Source: Candidatus Limivivens merdigallinarum
GTDB lineage: Bacteria; Bacillota; Clostridia; Lachnospirales; Lachnospiraceae
NCBI GenBank assembly: GCA_018713105.1
Contig: DVFT01000002.1
Location: 1 to 53,178 of the forward strand
Direction: 5' to 3'
Length of the DNA stretch: 53,178 nucleotides
Of the stretch, positions 1-7,853 are shown piece after piece. Under the pieces are notes generated by a model. It saw nothing but the letters and a program-made list of their open reading frames with translations, ran no database searches and was not told the origin of the DNA. Numbering within the stretch: position 1 is the first letter of the stretch; each line of letters begins with the position of its first letter. Both the position numbers and the translations under genes were made by a program.

Positions 1-93
1 TACAGCGAGTCGGCTTACAGAATGGAAGATATGAAGCAGAACCATATCATGATCGCAGACAATAAACTTTTGGATGAAGTGTATGAGTTATGA
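1..93 (+). CDS. C-terminal fragment of an unidentified protein
   Basis: An open frame runs from the window edge to a TGA at 91-93 and gives the last 30 residues of a protein, ending in DEVYEL. Nothing in this short tail identifies the family. It ends 10 bp before the start of the next gene on the same strand, and GAGGA for that gene lies in the gap, so the two are probably cotranscribed. The fragment is 5' truncated by the window, not broken. Confidence 0.55.
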   Translation, partial: YSESAYRMEDMKQNHIMIADNKLLDEVYEL

Positions 94-103
94 GGAATGA
101 GTC

Positions 104-613
104 ATGGACAATGTATTTATAGAGGAAAACGGAGCGTACAGCATTGACTGTACAAATGCTCTATGGGCATCTGATAAAATACATAGGGATTATCAGAATG
201 CAGGAATACACATCAATGATGTGGATTTTCTGATAGAAGATGTGAGTCATATTTTTATGGTGGAATATAAGAATGCAAATCTTCCTAATGCAAGCAAACC
301 AGAGGCATTCAATCCGTTTGCAGATAAAAAAATATCGGTTGCGGCACGGAAGTTTTACGATTCCCTGCATTATTTAAGATTGTTAGGGAAAGAGAAACCC
401 GTACAGTATATTTATATATTGGAATATCCCAATAGTGATATAACCATGAGGAAAAGGCTTCGGAATCGTCTGAAATTAGAGCTGCCTTTTGCACTTCAGG
501 AAAAGATTGGGCAGGGAAAAAAACTGATCGATAAAGTAGAGGTAGTATCCATTTCAGAGTGGAATGAAGATTTGAACTATGGAAAATATCCAATAAAAGA
601 AATACGCAGCTGA
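104..613 (+). CDS. Small hypothetical protein with a PD-(D/E)XK-like nuclease signature
   Basis: The product is 169 aa with no signal peptide or membrane segment. Residues 39-58 contain an acidic beta strand (DVDFLIED, Asp41) followed 13 residues later by MVEYKN (Glu54, Lys56). This fits the D-Xn-E-X-K metal site of the PD-(D/E)XK nuclease superfamily and suggests a small DNA-acting enzyme. The start follows GAGGA closely and the preceding gene ends 10 bp upstream. The local sequence is AT-richer than the following genes. No specific family is recognised. The nuclease idea rests only on the spacing of these residues, and a catalytically dead relative or an unrelated fold is possible. Confidence 0.6.
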   Translation: MDNVFIEENGAYSIDCTNALWASDKIHRDYQNAGIHINDVDFLIEDVSHIFMVEYKNANLPNASKPEAFNPFADKKISVAARKFYDSLHYLRLLGKEKPVQYIYILEYPNSDITMRKRLRNRLKLELPFALQEKIGQGKKLIDKVEVVSISEWNEDLNYGKYPIKEIRS

Positions 614-672
614 GCCCCTGCCTGCATCGGCGCAGCCGCAGAAAAGAAAGAAAAAAACGGAGGGAGAAACCT

Positions 673-1890
673 ATGAAAAAGAAAATCTGGAAACTGGGAT
701 TGCTGGCGCTTTTCTGTCTTTGCCTTTTAGGGATTGTTCAGGGAAACCGGGCAGAGGCGGCAAGGAGAGTGAGGAAGGTCACCGTCAAAGCGCCGTTCGG
801 CTTTAAAGTCAAGGACTATGACCGGAACTATGTCCGGCTTACCTGGAAACGTCCCGCAAAGTCTACCGGCGTCTTTGTCTACATTTACGATACCAAAACC
901 AGGAGATATAAACGGGTGGCAAGAAGCCGAGGAAACTCTGTGACCTTGCAGGGGCTGGAGGAAGGAAAGCGCTATGTGTTTGCAGCCAGAACTTATTATA
1001 AGAAGGGCGGCAAAACCTATTACAGCAAGTACACAAAGAAGGTGGCTGTCCGTCTGAAGAAGATTCCCACAAAGAGGGCGACTACCCTGAAGAAATTCCT
1101 TACCAATGCCATCAAGCCTCTGGGGAAGACCCTGTATGTCTGGGGAGGCGGCTGGGGCGATCTGGGAGGAAGCAAGGAGGCGAGAACCATCGGCGTCAGT
1201 TCCTCCTGGGCGCGGCTTTTTAAACAGTCAGATGCCAGCTACAGCTATCAGAGTACCCTGTATCAGAGCGGCAAAGGACTGGATTGTTCCGGATATGTGG
1301 GATGGTGTCTGTACAACGCCCTGTATACCAAAAGCGGAAACAATGGGTTTGTGCGAAAGGCGGAAACCATGGCAAAATATTATGCGGGCTTGGGATGGGG
1401 GGATTATATTCCGAAAAGATCTGTGAAGGATTATAAGCCGGGGGACATTTTGAGCTCCAACTGCAGCGACTGCGGTCATGTATGGATTTCTTTAGGCACC
1501 TGTGAGGACGGAAGCGTGGTTGTGCTCCACTCCACCAGCAACGGAGGCGTGCAGCTTAGCGGCACGGTCAGCGACGAAGGAGAATATGACAGCTATGCGT
1601 CTCGTATGGCGAAATTTTATATGGAACGTTTTTATCCGGAATGGGCGAAACGCTATCCAGATGGGTATGACCGCCCGGCCAATTACCGCAGCCATTACTG
1701 CCAGCTTCGCTGGGATGTAAGCGGAAGCTCTGTGATGACGGATCCAGACGGCTGGCAGGATCTGTCCGCAGAGGAAGTGCTGACCCGGCTGTTCGGGGTG
1801 AAACCAGAAATTGAAAAATACAATGCGGAAGAAGAGAGCGAAGCCCCGGAGACGGAAGAGGAAACGGAATGGAATATTGTGGTGGGGTGA
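673..1890 (+). CDS. Secreted fibronectin type III - NlpC/P60 cell-wall hydrolase
   Basis: The protein has 405 aa. An N-terminal signal peptide (MKKK, hydrophobic core, AEA cleavage region near residue 29) indicates export. Residues about 36-130 form a fibronectin type III-like module (VRLTWKRP, YVFAARTYY). Residues about 140-345 look like an NlpC/P60 cysteine peptidase, with the nucleophile in LDCSGYVGW (Cys205) and the base in CGHVWISLG (His269). These enzymes usually cut D-Glu-diamino acid bonds in peptidoglycan stem peptides. The extreme C-terminus is acidic (EEESEAPETEEETE). GGAGGGAG precedes the ATG. It stands alone upstream of the TerB operon, 39 bp before that gene's ATG, and may or may not share its transcript. 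Confidence 0.85.
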   Translation: MKKKIWKLGLLALFCLCLLGIVQGNRAEAARRVRKVTVKAPFGFKVKDYDRNYVRLTWKRPAKSTGVFVYIYDTKTRRYKRVARSRGNSVTLQGLEEGKRYVFAARTYYKKGGKTYYSKYTKKVAVRLKKIPTKRATTLKKFLTNAIKPLGKTLYVWGGGWGDLGGSKEARTIGVSSSWARLFKQSDASYSYQSTLYQSGKGLDCSGYVGWCLYNALYTKSGNNGFVRKAETMAKYYAGLGWGDYIPKRSVKDYKPGDILSSNCSDCGHVWISLGTCEDGSVVVLHSTSNGGVQLSGTVSDEGEYDSYASRMAKFYMERFYPEWAKRYPDGYDRPANYRSHYCQLRWDVSGSSVMTDPDGWQDLSAEEVLTRLFGVKPEIEKYNAEEESEAPETEEETEWNIVVG

Positions 1891-1929
1891 TACGGTGTAT
1901 CGGTGCGCTTTGCGGCAGGAGGTGACACA

Positions 1930-4230
1930 ATGGAATTGTCAGAACTGACGGCATATGCCGAGAAAAAATTTCATATGCGGGAGCAGCATAAATGGAGTGA
2001 ATTTCCGGGCTTTTCGGTTCTGGCTGATCCGAATACGGGAAAATGGGTTGCTCTTCTTATGCGTCAATGGGATTTCGATACCGGAATGGAAATCCAGCGA
2101 TGTGATATGAAATGTGGGCGGCAATGCTTATCGGAACGATCCGCCGCCTATCTGTCAATGCCTTTTCGCATGAAAGGCGAGAAATGGGTGGGTGTGAGAT
2201 TTGAAGACAGTACAGATCCTGATGTCGTCTACCGGCTTTTGGACCGCGCAGTCTATTCGGGAGAAGGGCGGGGCTATACGATCGTGCTGGAGGAAACGGC
2301 AGTCCCTCCTACGATGATACAGGGGGAAACGGCAGTCCCCCATACGACGATACAGAGGGGCACGGCAGTCTCCCATGCGACGATACAGAGGGGCACGGCA
2401 GTCCCCCATACGACGATTCAGGAGGGAATGACGGTCCCTCCTACGATGATACAGGAGAAAATGGCAGTCCCCCATACGACGATTCAGGAGAAAGTGCCCG
2501 TCCCTCCTACGATCGTACTGGAAGAAACGCCTGCCCCTCGCACGATCGTCTGCCAGGATACCGCCATACCTCCAGCAGGCACACGGTTTTCCAGGGCAAT
2601 CGAGAGAGTGCCGGACAAGATCCGGGCAATGAAAAAGCTGTACGGGTATCGAAACGGGTCTTTCGCGGAAAAATGCAGGAACTTTTACCGGCAGGGGAAG
2701 TTCATGGAGGATTATGAGGACGATGCCCCCTGGGATGGAGCGTACAGGCATTATTTTCCAACCTATCACGATCTGGATATCCGGCAGCTTCGGGGATATT
2801 TTACCTGGCGCACCCGTGTCAGGAAAGGTGAATTTTCCGACATCGCCGTATCCCTCGCCTATCTGTATTTGTATGAACTGCTCAATGGAATCGGGACCTC
2901 CTCGGCGGAAGACGGCTTAAAGAAGATGCAGGAATTTGAAGCAGGTTTTCTGGATTCCGGGATGGGAGATCCCACAATGCGCAGAAATCTGCATCGCTGG
3001 ATGCTGGAATATGCAGTGGTTCACAATGTTTTGCCAGAGGTTGCCAGCAATTATATAGACTCCGCAATCCTGGAAAAAGATCAGGCACTTGCCATTCTAA
3101 GGAACCCGAAAGAATCCACGGATAAAGAACTGTTTTCCGCTCTTTGTACGTTCGCAGGCAAAAAACTGGAACAGTCCCAGGTGATAAAAAAAGGAAAAGA
3201 AAAGGGCATCCACTTATTTGCAGAGGTTTGGCGCCATACGGCAGAAGCCGCTCCATTTCGGGAGGGGAAAATTTTTTTCACGGAGTGTTTCGGGGAACAG
3301 AAAAGCTACCCGTGGCGTCCGCTGGCAAATGCCGTCTATTGGGAGAAACATCCCCACCCCAATGCAGATTATGTGCTGGACGAGTGCAGGAGCTATCACT
3401 GCCGGCGCGGTGTATGGCAGGAGGAGCGGTACGACAATCTGTATTTTGACAGAAAGAGATTTCATGCCCTGCTCCATGAGACAGACCGGCAGCTGCGGAG
3501 ATACCTGAAAACCGGGTATTACCTCCAGGAAAATCCAGAGGAGGCTTGGGCGGCGCTTTATGTGGAGCAGGTTCTGGAAGCTGAAAGGCAGGCCGAGATC
3601 GAGGCTGCGAAGCCGAAGATTACCATCAATATTTCCAATCTGGATCAGATCCGGCACGACGCGCTCCTTACAAGAGACAGCCTCCTCACGGAGGAAGAGA
3701 TGGACAGACCGGAAGATAACAGACGGGAAAAACAGCAGCAGATAGGAGAATTTTCCAAATTGGGAAGGGCAGCCATAAGAGGAAAAGCTGCTCAACCGGA
3801 AAGAATAGCAATAAGGGAAGAAGTTGTCAACCCGGGAAGGACAGCCATAAAGGAAGAAGGAGCCGTCAACCTGAACAGGACAGCCGTAAGGGAAGAAGCT
3901 GTCACCCCGGAAAGCACAACCATACCGAAAGTCGCATCCGAAGGAACTGCCCAAATGGAAGAATGGGACTTCTCCGATCCTACGGACAGTGCGTTCCCCG
4001 CGCTCAGCGAACCTTATAAGCAGATCCTTTGGAACCTCCTTCATGGAAAATCCGTGGATGCGTATCTGAGAGAAAACTATCTGATGCCTTCGGTCGTTGC
4101 CGATTCGATCAATGAGGCTTTTTTCGATGAGATCGGCGACAACGTCCTCGAATGCGACGGTGATACGATCGCCATTGTGGAGGACTACAGAGAAGAAATC
4201 CTGCAAATGCTGGGAGGTAAGGACAGATGA
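1930..4230 (+). CDS. TerB-N / TerB-C domain protein with tandem-repeat linkers
   Basis: The product is 766 aa from the ATG at 1930, which has AGGAGG 7 bp upstream; an in-frame GTG at 1903 has no comparable site. Residues 1-115 resemble an MmcQ/YjbR-like fold (FRMKGEKWVGVRF). Residues about 123-216 are 11-residue tandem repeats. Residues about 220-440 match the TerB-N domain (TYHDLDIRQLRGYFTWR is typical). Residues about 555-766 match TerB-C (KPKITINISNLDQIRHDALL and a C-terminal helical part), interrupted by a second repeat block. TerB-N/TerB-C proteins are linked to predicted DNA-processing and stress or defence systems. The gene overlaps the BrxD-like ATPase gene by 4 bp (ATGA), so the two products are probably partners. 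Its exact biochemical role is unknown. Confidence 0.82.
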   Translation: MELSELTAYAEKKFHMREQHKWSEFPGFSVLADPNTGKWVALLMRQWDFDTGMEIQRCDMKCGRQCLSERSAAYLSMPFRMKGEKWVGVRFEDSTDPDVVYRLLDRAVYSGEGRGYTIVLEETAVPPTMIQGETAVPHTTIQRGTAVSHATIQRGTAVPHTTIQEGMTVPPTMIQEKMAVPHTTIQEKVPVPPTIVLEETPAPRTIVCQDTAIPPAGTRFSRAIERVPDKIRAMKKLYGYRNGSFAEKCRNFYRQGKFMEDYEDDAPWDGAYRHYFPTYHDLDIRQLRGYFTWRTRVRKGEFSDIAVSLAYLYLYELLNGIGTSSAEDGLKKMQEFEAGFLDSGMGDPTMRRNLHRWMLEYAVVHNVLPEVASNYIDSAILEKDQALAILRNPKESTDKELFSALCTFAGKKLEQSQVIKKGKEKGIHLFAEVWRHTAEAAPFREGKIFFTECFGEQKSYPWRPLANAVYWEKHPHPNADYVLDECRSYHCRRGVWQEERYDNLYFDRKRFHALLHETDRQLRRYLKTGYYLQENPEEAWAALYVEQVLEAERQAEIEAAKPKITINISNLDQIRHDALLTRDSLLTEEEMDRPEDNRREKQQQIGEFSKLGRAAIRGKAAQPERIAIREEVVNPGRTAIKEEGAVNLNRTAVREEAVTPESTTIPKVASEGTAQMEEWDFSDPTDSAFPALSEPYKQILWNLLHGKSVDAYLRENYLMPSVVADSINEAFFDEIGDNVLECDGDTIAIVEDYREEILQMLGGKDR
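2296..2559 (+). repeat. Eight in-frame 33-bp tandem repeats inside the TerB gene
   Basis: Eight consecutive 33-bp units encode 11-residue repeats of the form TAVPPTMIQGE, TAVPHTTIQRG, TAVSHATIQRG and so on, drifting to TPAPRTIVCQD; a partial ninth unit follows. The central units are nearly identical at the DNA level, while the outer units have diverged, as expected for recent expansion in the middle. Unit length is a multiple of three, so copy-number change keeps the frame. The segment lies between the YjbR-like and TerB-N regions and looks like a Pro/Thr-rich flexible spacer. Confidence 0.92.
3766..3912 (+). repeat. Second block of in-frame tandem repeats inside the TerB gene
   Basis: Four degenerate units of 36, 36, 39 and 36 bp encode RAAIRGKAAQPE, RIAIREEVVNPG, RTAIKEEGAVNLN and RTAVREEAVTPE. 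The block is charged, unlike the Pro/Thr-rich first block, but keeps a T/I-A-V/I core. It separates the first conserved part of TerB-C from the C-terminal helical segment. Unit lengths differ by whole codons only. Confidence 0.82.
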
Positions 4231-5558
4231 ATCAAGACAAGAAAAAAGTACCCAGGCGAATTTCACAGACGATCCTGAATTCCCTGAAAGGAGGCGTGGT
4301 TCCAAGGATCGGGCTTCCTTACATTACCGTGGGGAGGAAAAATGAGATTGAAGCTCTGCTGCATGATGTGGACATCATTTCGGAAGGCGGAGCCTCTTTT
4401 CGGTTTATTGTAGGCAGGTACGGATCGGGAAAAAGCTTCCTGATCCAGACGATCCGAAACTATGTCATGGATAAAGGGTTCATTGTGGCTGACGCGGATC
4501 TGTCGCCGGAACGGCGGCTCATGGGAACCAGGGGACAGGGGCTGGCAACGTACCGGGAGCTGATTGGCAACCTTTCCACCAAAACAAAACCCGAGGGCGG
4601 GGCGCTCACCCTGGTGCTTGACCGGTGGATCAGCAGCGTACAGACGGAGGCTGTGCGGGAGACGGGACTGGAACCCGGAAATCCCATGCTTACAAAGGCG
4701 GTGGATCAAAAAATCTATGGGGTGACCTCTGCAGTCAGCGAGCTGGTGCATGGGTTTGAGTTTGCGAGGCTTTTGTCCATCTATTACCACGCTTATGTGG
4801 AGGGCGATGATGAGAGGAAAATGAAAGTGATCCGCTGGTTCCGCGGTGAATATGCTTTAAAACGGGAGGCAAAGGAAGAACTGGGAGTCAACATGATCAT
4901 CACAGACGACGACTGGTACGACTATCTGAAGATCTTTGCCGTATTTTTCCGGCTGGCGGGGTATGCGGGGATGATGCTGATGATCGACGAACTGGTCAAT
5001 CTCTATAAGATTCCCAATGCCATTACCCGCCAGTATAATTACGAGAAATTATTGACGATGTACAATGATACCATGCAGGGGAAAGCCAGGTACTTAGGTA
5101 TCCTCATGGGCGCGACACCTCAGGCGATGGAAGATAAGCGGCGAGGTGTATACAGTTACGAAGCGCTCCGCTCCCGCCTGACAGAAGGAAAGTTTTCAAA
5201 ACCGGGTGTCAGGGATCTGCTGGCTCCTGTGATCCGCCTGGAACCGCTGACGCCGGAGGAAATGCTGGTGCTCTGTGAGAAGCTTGCCCACATGCATGGA
5301 GATCTCTATGGGTATGAGAGAAAGGTGGGCACCGATGAGCTGGCAGACTTCATCAAGCTGGAATATGGACGGATCGGAGCGGACCAGAATATTACGCCCC
5401 GGGAGGTGATCCGGGACTTTATTGAGCTTTTGGATCTTTTGTATCAGAATCCTGGTATGGAGATGGACGAACTGCTTCAGTCCGAGGATTTCAGCTATGC
5501 GAAATCAGAGGCGGTTTCCGACCAGGCGGATAAAAATTACGCGGAGTTTACGATATGA
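4227..5558 (+). CDS. BrxD-like (DUF2791) P-loop ATPase
   Basis: The 443-aa soluble protein has a Walker A motif GRYGSGKS at residues 63-70 and a Walker B strand GMMLMIDEL with Asp254-Glu255. The N-terminal segment PRIGLPYITVGRKNEIEALL is typical of the DUF2791/BrxD ATPases, which accompany BrxHI helicases in type 2 BREX. The length fits the family. The ATG overlaps the TGA of the TerB gene and has GGGAGG upstream, and the gene overlaps the helicase gene by 4 bp at its 3' end. This points to stoichiometric translation of an ATPase that may load or gate the helicase on DNA. No PglX, PglZ, PglW or PglY gene is present in the window. Confidence 0.85.
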   Translation: MNQDKKKVPRRISQTILNSLKGGVVPRIGLPYITVGRKNEIEALLHDVDIISEGGASFRFIVGRYGSGKSFLIQTIRNYVMDKGFIVADADLSPERRLMGTRGQGLATYRELIGNLSTKTKPEGGALTLVLDRWISSVQTEAVRETGLEPGNPMLTKAVDQKIYGVTSAVSELVHGFEFARLLSIYYHAYVEGDDERKMKVIRWFRGEYALKREAKEELGVNMIITDDDWYDYLKIFAVFFRLAGYAGMMLMIDELVNLYKIPNAITRQYNYEKLLTMYNDTMQGKARYLGILMGATPQAMEDKRRGVYSYEALRSRLTEGKFSKPGVRDLLAPVIRLEPLTPEEMLVLCEKLAHMHGDLYGYERKVGTDELADFIKLEYGRIGADQNITPREVIRDFIELLDLLYQNPGMEMDELLQSEDFSYAKSEAVSDQADKNYAEFTI

Positions 5559-7795
5559 TGGATGTGTTCAAACGATATGCGCCGTTTATTCAGGATTACA
5601 TTTACCGTTCCGGATGGCAGACGCTGCGGAGCGTGCAGAACGCAGCGGGGGAGGCGATTTTTGGCACCGAGGACAATGTGCTCCTCACCGCATCCACCGC
5701 CTCGGGCAAGACGGAGGCGGCATTTTTCCCGATCCTGACTTTGATGGAGGAAGATCCTCCGAAAAGTGTGGGCGTGCTCTATATCGCCCCTTTGAAAGCG
5801 CTCATCAACGACCAGTTTGGAAGGCTGAACGAACTGTGCCAGGAGGCGGGGATTCCCGTGACACGCTGGCACGGGGACGCACCCCATTCCCAAAAGCGCA
5901 GATTGCTGAAAAAGCCCTCCGGCATTTTGCAGATCACCCCTGAATCTTTGGAATCGCTGATGATCAATAAGCACATGGAGATCCCTTCCTTGTTTTACGA
6001 CCTGCGGTTCATTGTCATTGACGAGATCCATTCCCTTCTGCGGGGCGACCGTGGGATGCAGACCTTCTGTCTCATCGAACGCCTTTGTAAGTTGGCGGAA
6101 TCAAGCCCCAGGCGGATTGGTCTTTCCGCGACTATCGGCAATCCCGAGGCAGCGGGACGTTTTCTCGCTGCAGGCAGCGGGCGTCCTACGATCATTCCAA
6201 GGCTTGAGGGAGGAAAGGAAGTATGGCGTCTGTCTATGGAGCATTTCTTCAACTCCGCTCCCCAGGCGGATGAAGACAAGCTGGATGTACCGGAGGCTTT
6301 GAGCGTGGAAGCTCCTACGGACACGGCTCCAAAAGCGGCTGATCCAGGGATCGGCTATATTTTCGAGCATACCAGGGGAAAGAAATGTTTGATCTTTACC
6401 AATTCCCGGGAAGAATGCGAGGCGGTCTGCCAGAATCTTAGGCAGTATTGTGAAGTGAATCACGAACCGGACCGGTTTCTCATTCACCACGGCAACCTTT
6501 CCGCTTCCTATCGGGAGAGCGCGGAGGAGGAGATGAAGGATGACGATTCCCTGATCTCCGTCTGCGCCACCGCCACCCTGGAACTGGGTATTGACATCGG
6601 AAGGCTGGAGCGGGCCTTTCAGATCGACGCGCCGTTCACAGTATCCGGGTTTCTGCAGCGGATGGGAAGGACCGGCAGAAGGGGAGACCCGTCTGAAATG
6701 TGGTTTGTCATGCGTGAGGACCACCCGGAGGCAAGAGCTATGCTCCCGGACATGATCCCCTGGTATCTGATTCAGGGCATCGCATTGGTGCAGCTCTATC
6801 TGGAGGAGCGGTTTGTGGAGCCGCCGAGAACGGGAAGGCTGCCCTACAGCCTGCTCTACCACCAGACGATGAGTACCCTGGCGTCCTGCGGGGAGATGAC
6901 TCCCGGAGAGTTGGCGTCCCGGGTGCTATCACTGTCCTGTTTTGGGCGGATCTCCCAGGAGGATTACCGGGTGCTGCTGCGGCATCTTTTGGAGATCGAC
7001 CATATCAGCCGGACGGAAAACGGAGGTCTGATCCTGGGACTTTCCGGGGAGCGGATCGTGAACAATTATAAGTTCTACGCGGTCTTTCAGGAAAATGTGG
7101 AGTATTCCGTGCGGTCAGGACCGGAGGAGCTTGGTACCATTGTAAAGCCGCCTCCTGTGGGGGACAAAATCGCCATTGCCGGCAGAGTCTGGGCGGTAGA
7201 CGAAGTGGACCACAAGAAAAGGGAGGTCTACTGTACCCTTGTAAAAGGGAACATTCCGGCATATTTCGGCGATGTGGCAGGCGATATCCATACCCGCATC
7301 CTGGAACGCATGTACGGTGTGCTGGATGAAGAGAAGAACTATCCGTATTTGATGCGCCATGGGGTATGCAGGCTTTCGGACGCCAGGGACAGCTTTCACA
7401 AATCCGGGATGAAAGAGCGTCCTCTGGTACATTTAGGCGGAAATATGTGGGCATTGTTCCCGTGGCTTGGCAGTTTCTCATTCCTTGCACTGGAACGGTT
7501 TCTAAAGATCCGCTGCGGCAAACGGCTGGGGCTCAAGGGGTTAAATCCTTCCAGACCCTATTATCTGCAGTTTACCATGAAAGTCAGCGAGAAGGAATTC
7601 TACCGGATTACGGCAGAGGAAGCGGCAAAGGATTTCGACCCGATCGAGCTTGTCTATCCCAAAGAGGTGCCGGTTTTTGAAAAATATGACGAATATGTGC
7701 CCGCAGAGTTGGTCCGCAAGGGCTTTGCCCTTGGTGTTCTGGATGTCGAGGGAATGAAGGGGAAGGTGCTCGGATGGAGAAAGTATGCCGAGTAG
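5555..7795 (+). CDS. Lhr/BrxHI-type superfamily 2 DEAD/DEAH-box helicase
   Basis: The product is 746 aa. Residues 45-56 hold motif I (TASTASGKTEAA, Lys52), residues 156-159 motif II DEIH, followed by SLLRGDRG and motif III (LSATIG). The second RecA-like domain carries ATLELGIDIG and motif VI RMGRTGRRG at about 369-377. The C-terminal 300 residues match the Lhr-like accessory region. BrxHI is the helicase that pairs with BrxD in type 2 BREX. The ATG lies inside the last codons of the ATPase gene. It is expected to be an ATP-dependent nucleic-acid translocase; its substrate is unknown. A Walker A Lys and intact DEIH argue that it is active. Confidence 0.87.
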   Translation: MMDVFKRYAPFIQDYIYRSGWQTLRSVQNAAGEAIFGTEDNVLLTASTASGKTEAAFFPILTLMEEDPPKSVGVLYIAPLKALINDQFGRLNELCQEAGIPVTRWHGDAPHSQKRRLLKKPSGILQITPESLESLMINKHMEIPSLFYDLRFIVIDEIHSLLRGDRGMQTFCLIERLCKLAESSPRRIGLSATIGNPEAAGRFLAAGSGRPTIIPRLEGGKEVWRLSMEHFFNSAPQADEDKLDVPEALSVEAPTDTAPKAADPGIGYIFEHTRGKKCLIFTNSREECEAVCQNLRQYCEVNHEPDRFLIHHGNLSASYRESAEEEMKDDDSLISVCATATLELGIDIGRLERAFQIDAPFTVSGFLQRMGRTGRRGDPSEMWFVMREDHPEARAMLPDMIPWYLIQGIALVQLYLEERFVEPPRTGRLPYSLLYHQTMSTLASCGEMTPGELASRVLSLSCFGRISQEDYRVLLRHLLEIDHISRTENGGLILGLSGERIVNNYKFYAVFQENVEYSVRSGPEELGTIVKPPPVGDKIAIAGRVWAVDEVDHKKREVYCTLVKGNIPAYFGDVAGDIHTRILERMYGVLDEEKNYPYLMRHGVCRLSDARDSFHKSGMKERPLVHLGGNMWALFPWLGSFSFLALERFLKIRCGKRLGLKGLNPSRPYYLQFTMKVSEKEFYRITAEEAAKDFDPIELVYPKEVPVFEKYDEYVPAELVRKGFALGVLDVEGMKGKVLGWRKYAE

Positions 7796-7853
7796 GTTAG
7801 GATGAAAAAACGGATTCCTGCATATACTGGACAAAAGCAGATGGAGCGATGCT

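Noticed and set aside
2296-2559. CRISPR-like regular repeats
   Set aside because: The 33-bp units abut without spacers, stay in frame and encode a drifting peptide repeat.
3214-4305. Long minus-strand frame (363 codons)
   Set aside because: Antisense to the TerB gene; it mirrors the repeat block, has no ribosome site and crosses the overlapping gene junction.
1930-7795. A complete type 2 BREX system
   Set aside because: Only BrxD- and BrxHI-like genes are present; PglX, PglZ, PglW and PglY are absent from the window.
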